Shown one piece after another: positions 36,414 through 43,631 of a DNA stretch of 44,001 nt. Source of the stretch: an uncultured Saprospiraceae bacterium (GTDB lineage Bacteria; Bacteroidota; Bacteroidia; Chitinophagales; Saprospiraceae); assembly GCA_937924805.1 (NCBI GenBank), contig CALDTZ010000033.1, positions 1-44,001 of the forward strand, read 5' to 3'. The number at the start of each line of letters is the position of its first letter. The stretch's first letter is position 1. Under the pieces are notes generated by a model. The model did no database searches, was not told where the DNA came from, and saw only the letters and a program-made list of their open reading frames with translations. The position numbers were made by a program, and so were the translations under genes.

Positions 36414-37061
36414 ATGAAACACGCACTAACCTTACTATTTTTTGTTGCCTTATTCGCCAGTTCTTGTAATAAATCTGGACAAACTCAATTTGTTATAGAA
36501 ACAGATTTAGGTAATATGACCTTTGAGCTGTATGACAGTACACCGCAGCACAGGGATAATTTTATAAAACTGATAAATGAAGGGTTCTATAATGGCCTTT
36601 TGTTTCATAGAATTATTAAAGGTTTTATGATTCAAGGTGGTGATCCCAACTCTAAAGATGCTGGACCAGATACTAGACTTGGTGGTGGCGGTCCTGGATA
36701 TACAATAGAAGCTGAAATCGGTGCACCGCACTTCAAAGGAACGTTAGCCGCAGCTAGAACAGGAGGACCTTCAAATCCTGAAAAACGTTCATCAGGGTCA
36801 CAATTCTATATTGTTCAAGGAAAAAAACAATCTGAAAAGGAAGTAAAAGATAATGGAGCTCGAAAAGGAATAACCTACTCAGAAGCACAAACAAAAAAAT
36901 ATACCGAACTAGGTGGAGCCATATTCCTTGATATGGACTATACTGTTTTTGGAGAAATTATTGACGGGATGGAAGTCATCGACAAATTGGCTGCTGTAAA
37001 AACACAACCAGGAGATAGACCTGTAGAGGATTTAAAAATGAACAAAGTATACTTGAAATAG
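36414..37061 (+). CDS. Cyclophilin-type peptidyl-prolyl isomerase lipoprotein
   Basis: A 215-aa lipoprotein with the signal peptide ending ASSC (Cys18 lipidated). The rest is a single cyclophilin domain catalysing cis-trans isomerisation of proline peptide bonds. The active-site Arg lies in FHRIIKGFMIQGGDP, and GSQFYIVQG and DMDYTVFGEI are also typical. It should act in the periplasm as a folding factor for secreted proteins. A second cyclophilin lipoprotein follows 19 bases later and shares an extended KYSPAQKK/YSEAQTKK insert, so the pair arose by duplication. Confidence 0.92.
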   Translation: MKHALTLLFFVALFASSCNKSGQTQFVIETDLGNMTFELYDSTPQHRDNFIKLINEGFYNGLLFHRIIKGFMIQGGDPNSKDAGPDTRLGGGGPGYTIEAEIGAPHFKGTLAAARTGGPSNPEKRSSGSQFYIVQGKKQSEKEVKDNGARKGITYSEAQTKKYTELGGAIFLDMDYTVFGEIIDGMEVIDKLAAVKTQPGDRPVEDLKMNKVYLK

Positions 37062-37080
37062 TAAATTACGATAGAGTACC

Positions 37081-37965
37081 ATGAAGAAACTAATATTTTT
37101 AAGCTTTATTATATCGATGACAGCATGTAGTAAACCTGTTTCAAGTTTTTTGATTCAGGCAGACGATACAACTGCACCAACGAAAATTCAATTTAACAAT
37201 GCATCTAAAAATGCAGATTCATACGAATGGGATTTTGGTGATGGAAACTCATCTTCTGATTTTAATGCAGAAAATCAATACAGTCAATCTGGAAGATATA
37301 CAGTAACCCTAAAAGCAAAAAAAGGAAGCAAAGAGAATATAAGCCAACAAGAAATCATACTTGAGGCTCCCGTAGAATGTAGAATCCTAATGGAAACGAA
37401 CTACGGTGATATGACTTTTCGCTTAAGTGATGCTACGCCAAAACATCGAGACAATTTTGTAAAACTTGCAAAAGAAGGTTTTTATGAAGGTATTCGATTC
37501 CATAGAATAATTGGAGGATTTATGGTCCAAGGTGGTGATCCAAATTCTAAAGATCCAAATTACAAAGGCAGTCTTGGATCTGGTGGACCTGGTTACCAAA
37601 TTGATGCAGAATTTGTAGATTCGCTAGTCCACATTAAAGGTGCTTTAGCCGCAGCTAGAATGGGAGATCAAGCAAACCCTATGAAAAAATCTTCTGGTTC
37701 ACAGTTTTATATTGTGCAAGGAAAAAGAATGGATGAAGCCGGCATCGAACAATTGGAATCTAGATTAGGTATTAAATATAGCCCTGCACAGAAAAAAGCA
37801 CTTGTAAAGCAGGGAGGAACACCTTTCTTAGATACAAATTATACCGTCTATGGCCAATTAATCAAAGGCTTTGATGTGTTAGATGCAATTGCGAATGTTA
37901 GAACAAACGCTAAAGATTTACCAGAAGAACCCGTTATCATTAATAAAGTCACAATTATCAAATAA
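37081..37965 (+). CDS. PKD-domain cyclophilin lipoprotein
   Basis: A 294-aa lipoprotein. The signal peptide ends MTAC (Cys16). A PKD-like beta-sandwich at about residues 24-96 carries the hallmark YEWDFGDGNSS and a SGRYTVTLKAK strand. A cyclophilin domain fills about 100-294, with FHRIIGGFMVQGGDP at the active site and GSQFYIVQG. PKD domains usually mediate protein or polysaccharide contacts, so this one may bring the isomerase to a client or to the cell envelope. The last base of its stop codon is the first base of the kinase start codon (TAATG). Confidence 0.9.
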   Translation: MKKLIFLSFIISMTACSKPVSSFLIQADDTTAPTKIQFNNASKNADSYEWDFGDGNSSSDFNAENQYSQSGRYTVTLKAKKGSKENISQQEIILEAPVECRILMETNYGDMTFRLSDATPKHRDNFVKLAKEGFYEGIRFHRIIGGFMVQGGDPNSKDPNYKGSLGSGGPGYQIDAEFVDSLVHIKGALAAARMGDQANPMKKSSGSQFYIVQGKRMDEAGIEQLESRLGIKYSPAQKKALVKQGGTPFLDTNYTVYGQLIKGFDVLDAIANVRTNAKDLPEEPVIINKVTIIK

Positions 37966-38723
37966 TGGAAGAAGCAATATTTTCAATTGATGTCGGTGCT
38001 ACGGGAACTAAAGCTGCTCTTGTGAACCCAAATACAGGTGAATTATTAACCGACCGATTAAAATATGCTACACCAACGAAAGCTACACCTGTAGAAATTG
38101 TTGAATTAATTCTTCAACTAAAAAAAGATCTAGGTTTTACTGGTAATATGGCTGGTCTTGGCTTTCCTGCAATTATCCAAGATGGTGTTGCAAAAACAGC
38201 CAATAATGTCAACAAAATATTTATAGGATACGATATCGAAACTCACTTTTCAAAAGCACTCAACCTACCCGTTTATTGCCTCAATGATGCGGATGCTGCA
38301 GGTATGGCAGAATTAGAGTTTGGCTCATTAAAAAACGAACTAGGGACAACTATATTGCTAACCCTAGGCACAGGAATCGGTTCTGCATTCTTTAAAGACG
38401 GAGTTCTCGTACCAAACACAGAGCTTGGTAGTTTAAAATATAAGGATTCTATCATAGAACATTATGTTTCAAATTCTGCTCGAATCAATAAAGAACTATC
38501 GTGGAAATCTTGGGCAAAAGAATTAAACAAAGTACTGGAGTATATTGAATTGATATTTTCTCCAAACAAAATAGTTCTTGGTGGAGGTATCAGTAAGAAA
38601 TTCGAAAAATATGCTAAATATTTAACACCCAATGCAACCATAGAGCCCGCACAACATTACAATATTGCAGGTATTATAGGACCTGCAATGTATGCGAAAA
38701 TGAGAAACCAAAAAGAAGGTTAA
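37965..38723 (+). CDS. ROK-family sugar kinase, polyphosphate-glucokinase type
   Basis: A 252-aa cytoplasmic kinase. The N-terminal phosphate loop DVGATGTKAAL, central LNDADAAGMAE with its catalytic Asp, GTGIGSAFF and the late VLGGGISKKF motif place it in the ROK/ASKHA fold. Length and the GFPAIIQDGVAKTANN segment resemble polyphosphate glucokinases, which phosphorylate glucose using polyphosphate or ATP. The phosphate donor cannot be told from sequence. It is translationally coupled to the upstream cyclophilin gene by a one-base overlap, with no evident functional link. Confidence 0.85.
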   Translation: MEEAIFSIDVGATGTKAALVNPNTGELLTDRLKYATPTKATPVEIVELILQLKKDLGFTGNMAGLGFPAIIQDGVAKTANNVNKIFIGYDIETHFSKALNLPVYCLNDADAAGMAELEFGSLKNELGTTILLTLGTGIGSAFFKDGVLVPNTELGSLKYKDSIIEHYVSNSARINKELSWKSWAKELNKVLEYIELIFSPNKIVLGGGISKKFEKYAKYLTPNATIEPAQHYNIAGIIGPAMYAKMRNQKEG

Positions 38724-38766
38724 TTATCGTTGAATACTCGAAAATTCTTTGGATTAAGCAATTCAT

Positions 38767-39645
38767 TTACTTTTCCTCTTTTACGGTCGTCGTTGGCAAG
38801 GTGAATTTAATGGCATTCCCTTTTGATTCTTTTCTCTCTTGTTCAATTTTTTCTTTATTCTTTTTGGGGTCGAAAACTGTAAAAGCGTCCTCAAACTCGG
38901 ACCAACCAATTCGCCAGGCTGTTACCTCATCTACAGCTAACATCTCTTTATTCTTTTTAGTATTGATCATGACTGAATGAGGATAATTTTCCATCGCCAA
39001 AGTACTACTTTCTTTCGTTTGAACTTTACCCCGTTCATAATATAAATCCCATGCACCAAACTGGTGTAGCATTTCATGAGCCATTACATATTGATCTGTC
39101 AACATTCCATAGGTAGATTTACAATAGATAATAGCAAGGTCCAATTTTTTTACGGACCAATAATTATACGCGTGACTTCGATTATTACTTTTTACAAAAA
39201 GAATACATTTCAATTTCTCATTTTCGAAATCGAAATTATTCGAATCTATAAAGTCATCAAAATCATTGTATCCCAATTCTTCCATCAAAGTATTAATCAA
39301 ATAATTTACATTCTTTCTTCGAGGAACATCCTTTAAATATAGAATGGACTTATTATCACTAATGAAATAATCATTTTCAAATGTTAGTGATTGATTCCAG
39401 TCTTCAGCTTGATCGATTAGCCAATCTTGACTCTTTTCAAATTGATCGTAGTAATAATCAATCTCTTCATCTTCCCATGAATCGTATTGAGTATCTATAA
39501 AAAGAGCCAATGTGTGAACTTCTCCAGTCATTGAAAGATATTCTTTGATACTAGAATTCGTAAACGATTGGGAATGTCCAATCATAGAAATCATAAGAAT
39601 CAGACCGAATAAAACTAATTTTACCATATGAATCATAACCATCAT
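38767..39645 (-). CDS. Secreted metzincin-like zinc metalloprotease
   Basis: A 292-aa protein with an N-terminal hydrophobic signal (cleavage probably after GHS). The zinc site HEMLHQFGAWD (His190, Glu191, His194, Asp200) matches the metzincin pattern HExxHxxGxx(H/D), and a Met-turn-like PHSVMIN follows about 25-30 residues later, as in that clan. The C-terminus is Lys/Glu-rich. It should cleave proteins or peptides outside the cytoplasm. Several ATGs at the start (codons 1, 2, 4, 7) leave the exact N-terminus open; codon 7 (39627) gives the most ordinary signal peptide. No sorting domain or lipobox is present. Confidence 0.75.
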   Translation of the reverse strand: MMVMIHMVKLVLFGLILMISMIGHSQSFTNSSIKEYLSMTGEVHTLALFIDTQYDSWEDEEIDYYYDQFEKSQDWLIDQAEDWNQSLTFENDYFISDNKSILYLKDVPRRKNVNYLINTLMEELGYNDFDDFIDSNNFDFENEKLKCILFVKSNNRSHAYNYWSVKKLDLAIIYCKSTYGMLTDQYVMAHEMLHQFGAWDLYYERGKVQTKESSTLAMENYPHSVMINTKKNKEMLAVDEVTAWRIGWSEFEDAFTVFDPKKNKEKIEQERKESKGNAIKFTLPTTTVKEEK

Positions 39646-39692
39646 TTAAACTAAAGATATCCTTTTCATCACAACCATATTGCTTGATTATC

Positions 39693-40265
39693 TTATTTAA
39701 TTATTTTAGAAATTTGTTGTTGTAATGCAGTGACAACCTCTTTCTTAAACCAAGGATTTTTTGATTGCCAGATATTATTTCTTGGAGATGGATGCGGTAG
39801 GACAAAGTATTGAGGTAAGTAATCTTGATAATTCTTTACTGTTTCGGTAAGTGTTCTTTTTGACTGATTGCCTAAATAATAATCTTGTGCATACTTTCCA
39901 ATTAATAAAATCAATCGTGGATTTTCGATTTGTCCTAATAATAGTCGATGCCATGTAGGAGCACATTCTTTGGTCGGTGGATTGTCGCCAGATTTTCCTC
40001 TACCTGGATAGCAAAAACCCATGGGAATAATCGCTACTCTTTTTGCATCATAAAAAGTTGCATCATCAATCCCCATCCATTGGCGCAAGTTTATTCCACT
40101 TTTGTCATCCCAAGGTATTCCGGTTCTATGGACTATTGAGCCTGGTGCTTGTCCAATAATTATGATCTTACTTTTAGGATGCGCTGATACAATTGGTCTG
40201 GGACCTGCCTCTAGTAGCTTTTCGCAAATGGTACATGCCCTAATATCGCATAATAACGAGTCCAT
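39693..40265 (-). CDS. Uracil-DNA glycosylase family protein, probable [4Fe-4S]
   Basis: A 190-aa member of the uracil-DNA glycosylase superfamily. Motif A reads GQAPG where family 4 enzymes have GEAPG, and motif B reads HPSPRN. Cys11 and Cys14 (CTIC) with Cys85 and Cys101 give the C-x2-C ... C-x15-C spacing that holds the iron-sulfur cluster in family 4 enzymes. It would be expected to remove uracil or a similar lesion from DNA, but this GQAPG subgroup is poorly characterised, so activity is inferred. It lies between two unrelated minus-strand genes with 47-55 bases on each side. Confidence 0.82.
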   Translation of the reverse strand: MDSLLCDIRACTICEKLLEAGPRPIVSAHPKSKIIIIGQAPGSIVHRTGIPWDDKSGINLRQWMGIDDATFYDAKRVAIIPMGFCYPGRGKSGDNPPTKECAPTWHRLLLGQIENPRLILLIGKYAQDYYLGNQSKRTLTETVKNYQDYLPQYFVLPHPSPRNNIWQSKNPWFKKEVVTALQQQISKIIK

Positions 40266-40314
40266 AACTATTTCCTTTTTTATCTAATGTACAACATTGA
40301 ATTTTCTACTTTTA

Positions 40315-41070
40315 TCAAAATTTATTTCGAATTAGAAGCCACCACCTTCGATACCAAGGTAATCGTCGAATTCCAAAAGAAATCAAGGTCAAGTCTTCAA
40401 TAAGAACAACACTTTCTTGTAATACAATAGTATCCAAGTTTTGATAAGCAGAAAGATCGATTTCTTTTCTTGCATAACCTAGATACGAACAAACGAGGCC
40501 GCAAGTATCAAGCCTTATTTTTTCAGCGCTATACTCAATAAAAAAGTTACCCTCTAGATCTGTAATTGTGCCGATCTCTGTACCCGGTATAAAGACAGGA
40601 GCTCCAAAAATTGGATTACCTAAAACATCAACAATAGTCCCTCTAATCATATGAAGACGACTTGGCGTCATCGATTCGGGCGGACTTTTATCAATAGGTG
40701 ATGATAAAGAATCCTTAGCATTAATCTGGATTACTTGTGCGACTTTTTCATAGTTCATCGTATCTAACGTTTGAGCACTAATATTTGTAGTAAAAAAACC
40801 TATAAATCCAGAAATTAGAAGTTTGCTTTTTACCCCAACAAAGCTATTCTTAGTTCCCTCAAGGCGATTTTTATCATAAATACCACATACTTTCGTCTCA
40901 CTCTTTGCGTGTGTTAGTGCAATGTCCCATTCTGAAAGACCTCGAAAATCATGCATCGTTTGATTGCATTTTGAACACACTTTGCCGCATGCTTTCAAAG
41001 GCATATCTTCCCAAATCTGGTTACAAGATTTTATTTTAGAAAAATCTATTCCCGTTTTATTCATCATCAT
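40315..41070 (-). CDS. Carboxypeptidase-regulatory-like domain membrane protein with Cys-rich N-terminus
   Basis: A protein of about 251 aa. An N-terminal cytoplasmic module carries CNQIWEDM, CGKVCSKC and a later VCGIYD; such Cys-rich starts recur in Bacteroidota and may bind a metal. A transmembrane segment (LLISGFIGFFTTNISA) comes next, then a carboxypeptidase-regulatory-like beta-sandwich (IRGTIVDVLGNPIFGAPVFIPG...TDLEGNFFIEY) outside the membrane and a basic aromatic tail (PWYRRWWLLIRNKF). I use the first ATG at 41070; a TTG two codons upstream (41076) is possible, as are the next two ATGs. Function unknown; the domain elsewhere occurs in TonB-dependent receptors and signalling proteins. 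Confidence 0.75.
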   Translation of the reverse strand: MMMNKTGIDFSKIKSCNQIWEDMPLKACGKVCSKCNQTMHDFRGLSEWDIALTHAKSETKVCGIYDKNRLEGTKNSFVGVKSKLLISGFIGFFTTNISAQTLDTMNYEKVAQVIQINAKDSLSSPIDKSPPESMTPSRLHMIRGTIVDVLGNPIFGAPVFIPGTEIGTITDLEGNFFIEYSAEKIRLDTCGLVCSYLGYARKEIDLSAYQNLDTIVLQESVVLIEDLTLISFGIRRLPWYRRWWLLIRNKF

Positions 41071-41195
41071 TGCCAATACTTATTTTGATTTAAAAGTGAA
41101 ATTCTTAGAGATGGTTATAAGGATAACGTAATTTCAGTCTATACAATTCCTTATATTCACTTAGTTTACAACAACAATATAAGTTACACGTCTAT

Positions 41196-42161
41196 ATGAT
41201 TTACATTGATAGCACATTTATTACAACACATACAAAATATAAAGATTTAATAGATGTGCTTGCTAAGGGTTTTGTTCTAGAAAATTTAAAAATTCCTACT
41301 CGACACCACCATACTATAAACCATACAGATCATAAAGAAAAAACAACCCTTTTAGTAATGCCTGCTTGGCAAACCGATGGTATTGGAGGCGTAAAGCTAG
41401 TGACAGTAAACACCGAAAATAACGCAAGAAACCAAGCATCTATTCAAGGAATTTATGTCCTTATAGATGCCGTTAGTGGAGAAGTCAAAGCGATCCTAGA
41501 TGGAAAGCAACTTACGACAAAAAGAACAGCAGCAGCATCTGCTTTAGCGTCAAGTTTCTTATCGAATAAAAACGCTTCATCTTTATTGGTTATTGGGACG
41601 GGTCCATTATCTAAAGAGTTGGTTTTAGCTCACTCGTCTATACGTCCAATAAATCAAGTATTTGTGTGGGGTCGAGACTTTGAAAAAGCAAAAAAAATGG
41701 TTGCTTCAATCCATTTACCTCGAGTAAAAATTGAAGCTATTCAAAAGATAGAAAATAAAATTTCTAAGGTCGATATTATATCCTGCGCTACTTCTAGCCA
41801 TGAGCCTTTGATCAAAGGCCATCATTTAAATGAAGGTCAACATATAGATTTGGTAGGATCCTATACACCACAAATGCGTGAAGCAGATGACGATACGATG
41901 CGTCGAGCAATCCTTTTTATTGACACTTCAACAGCACTTGAAGAGTCAGGAGACCTTGTAATACCTATTCAAAAAAAGATTATTCAAGCATCTGATATTC
42001 AAGCAGATTTAAAAGAATTATGTTTAGGTATTCATCCCGGAAGAACGGATACTAAATCCATAACTTTATTTAAATCCGTAGGTTATGCGCTAGAAGATTT
42101 AATAGCTGCTGATTACTATTTTCACCAACATCAAAATTTAGTTAATGTCAAAAACATATAA
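41196..42161 (+). CDS. Ornithine cyclodeaminase/mu-crystallin family, probable delta1-pyrroline-2-carboxylate reductase
   Basis: A 321-aa NAD(P)-dependent enzyme. The Rossmann motif GTGPLSKELV, the KRTAAASALAS helix and the VGSYTPQMREAD stretch place it in the ornithine cyclodeaminase/mu-crystallin family. Because the next gene encodes a trans-3-hydroxy-L-proline dehydratase-type protein, it most likely reduces delta1-pyrroline-2-carboxylate to L-proline. The two coding regions overlap by 17 bases (42145-42161), so translation is coupled. It is divergent from the Cys-rich membrane protein gene. Confidence 0.85.
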   Translation: MIYIDSTFITTHTKYKDLIDVLAKGFVLENLKIPTRHHHTINHTDHKEKTTLLVMPAWQTDGIGGVKLVTVNTENNARNQASIQGIYVLIDAVSGEVKAILDGKQLTTKRTAAASALASSFLSNKNASSLLVIGTGPLSKELVLAHSSIRPINQVFVWGRDFEKAKKMVASIHLPRVKIEAIQKIENKISKVDIISCATSSHEPLIKGHHLNEGQHIDLVGSYTPQMREADDDTMRRAILFIDTSTALEESGDLVIPIQKKIIQASDIQADLKELCLGIHPGRTDTKSITLFKSVGYALEDLIAADYYFHQHQNLVNVKNI

Positions 42162-43209
42162 TCGTATTCGTAGCGATCAGTCGTTAGTGGTTCCTAAAGA
42201 CTGGCATCAAATCAAAACAATCGATATGCATACGGGTGGAGAACCACTTCGCGTAATATTGGATGGATTTCCAATATTGAAAGGAAAATCTGTGTTAGAT
42301 TTTAGACGTTACTGCAAGGAAAATTATGACTATTTAAGAACTTCATTAATGTTCGAACCGAGAGGTCATGCTGATATGTATGGTTGTATTTTAACACCGC
42401 CCAATGATGAAAGTGGAGACTTCGGCATTCTTTTTCTTCATAATGAAGGCTATTCAACGATGTGTGGTCATGCTATTATTGCCATTGCGACTCTTGCGGT
42501 GAAAATGAATTGGATTGATGTTGTTGAAGGAGAAAATACGATAAACATTGATGCACCTTGTGGACGAATTGTAGCATTTGTAACTGTTGAAAATGCGAAA
42601 GTAAAAGGAGTTACATTTCATTGTGTGCCTAGCTTTGTGGTTGGGCTAGATCGTAAGGTAATCGTTCCAGGCATTGGCGAAGTCACCTATGATTTAGCAT
42701 ATGGCGGGGCATTTTATGCTTATGTAGATATGTCCAAGCATTCTTTTTCGTTTGGCTTACAAGCCAATGACTATAGAAACCTCATCAAAACAGGGATGGA
42801 TATAAAACATGCTGTTATGAAGAATGATAAAGAAATCAATCACCCATTTGAAGAAGATCTTAGTTTTTTATATGGTACCATCTTTATCGGCCCATCATCT
42901 AACCAATCAATAGATAGTCGAAATATTTGCATTTTTGCTGAAGGTGAAGTAGATCGTTGTCCTACAGGTTCAGGGGTTTCAGGAAGGATGGCCATCCATC
43001 ATGCTCGAAATGAAATCATGAAAGGGCAAAAAATGTCTATCGAAAGCATTACCGATTCCGTATTTTATGGTTCAATAGTCAACACTGAAAATTATGGTCC
43101 GTACCATGCTGTAATTCCGCAAGTAGAAGGAACGGCTCATATTACCGGAACTCATACTTTTATAATTGACCCAAACGATCCAATGAAAGAAGGTTTTATC
43201 CTTCGTTAA
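42145..43209 (+). CDS. Trans-3-hydroxy-L-proline dehydratase (proline racemase family)
   Basis: A 354-aa member of the proline racemase superfamily. The first catalytic residue is Cys107 in TMCGHAI. At the second site, where racemases and 4-hydroxyproline epimerases have Cys in SPCGTG, this protein has Thr274 in DRCPTGSGV. The Cys/Thr combination is the known signature of trans-3-hydroxy-L-proline dehydratases, including the human enzyme. The product, delta1-pyrroline-2-carboxylate, is the substrate of the enzyme encoded by the overlapping upstream gene. MHTGGEPLRV near the N-terminus is also typical. The pair would let the cell use hydroxyproline from collagen-like protein. Confidence 0.9.
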   Translation: MSKTYNRIRSDQSLVVPKDWHQIKTIDMHTGGEPLRVILDGFPILKGKSVLDFRRYCKENYDYLRTSLMFEPRGHADMYGCILTPPNDESGDFGILFLHNEGYSTMCGHAIIAIATLAVKMNWIDVVEGENTINIDAPCGRIVAFVTVENAKVKGVTFHCVPSFVVGLDRKVIVPGIGEVTYDLAYGGAFYAYVDMSKHSFSFGLQANDYRNLIKTGMDIKHAVMKNDKEINHPFEEDLSFLYGTIFIGPSSNQSIDSRNICIFAEGEVDRCPTGSGVSGRMAIHHARNEIMKGQKMSIESITDSVFYGSIVNTENYGPYHAVIPQVEGTAHITGTHTFIIDPNDPMKEGFILR

Positions 43210-43229
43210 ATTAAAATCTTAAAGGTTTT

Positions 43230-43253
43230 CTAGATTTGGATTTATAAATCTAG
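43230..43253. terminator. Possible bidirectional terminator hairpin
   Basis: CTAGATTT and AAATCTAG form a perfect 8-bp stem with an 8-base loop between convergent genes, overlapping the Kunitz gene's stop codon. Neither side has a clear T run, so efficiency is doubtful. Confidence 0.3.
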
Positions 43254-43504
43254 TTGCAACATAATTTGCATTCATCTAGACTTTCAAATGGTACGACTCC
43301 ACTGCAACCACCCCAAATAAAAGAATCACATTCTTTTGTTTCTTGATTGTAAAAATAACGTACAAAAGCAGCATTACATGGACCGACTTCGGGCATTAAT
43401 TCACATGCTTTACAATTTCTATTTTCGGTTGTTGTCGATGACTTTTCACAAGAAACCAATGATAAAAGGATAACAACAGGTAATAAAAGCCAATATTTTT
43501 TCAT
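43250..43504 (-). CDS. Kunitz/BPTI-domain lipoprotein
   Basis: An 84-aa lipoprotein. The signal peptide ends LVSC with Cys19 as lipidation site, then a short Ser/Thr linker and one Kunitz domain. The six Kunitz cysteines are Cys34, 43, 59, 67, 79 and 83, with spacings matching bovine pancreatic trypsin inhibitor except one residue fewer between the fourth and fifth. RYFYN and WGGC are hallmark strings. The P1 position after Cys43 is Asn44 instead of Lys/Arg, so trypsin inhibition is not expected. Two additional cysteines, Cys31 and Cys82, sit near both termini and could form a fourth disulfide. The ATG at 43504 is chosen because it starts the signal peptide; an upstream extension of the frame would precede it with unrelated sequence and cross a terminator. 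Confidence 0.85.
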   Translation of the reverse strand: MKKYWLLLPVVILLSLVSCEKSSTTTENRNCKACELMPEVGPCNAAFVRYFYNQETKECDSFIWGGCSGVVPFESLDECKLCCN

Positions 43505-43573
43505 CTGATATTTTGATGGTAAGACGTACATAAAAATAAAAATAGTTTGGTCAATTTTTTGTTTAAACATAAA

Positions 43574-43603
43574 AAAGGAGCCCACCTCCAGATGAGCTCC
43601 TTT
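43574..43603 (-). terminator. Intrinsic terminator of the T9SS cargo gene at the right edge
   Basis: Read on the minus strand, AAAGGAGC pairs with GCTCCTTT (8 bp, 14-base loop) and is followed by a T run (TTTTTT over stem end and tail). It lies 29 bases past the stop of the partial gene starting at 43632, and separates it from the Kunitz gene, which must therefore have its own promoter. Confidence 0.8.
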
Positions 43604-43631
43604 ATAAAGCATTCAATTAACTATAATTCTT

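Noticed and set aside
43505..43612. N-terminal extension of the Kunitz frame
   Set aside because: It puts 36 unrelated residues before the lipoprotein signal peptide and runs through the terminator hairpin of the neighbouring gene.
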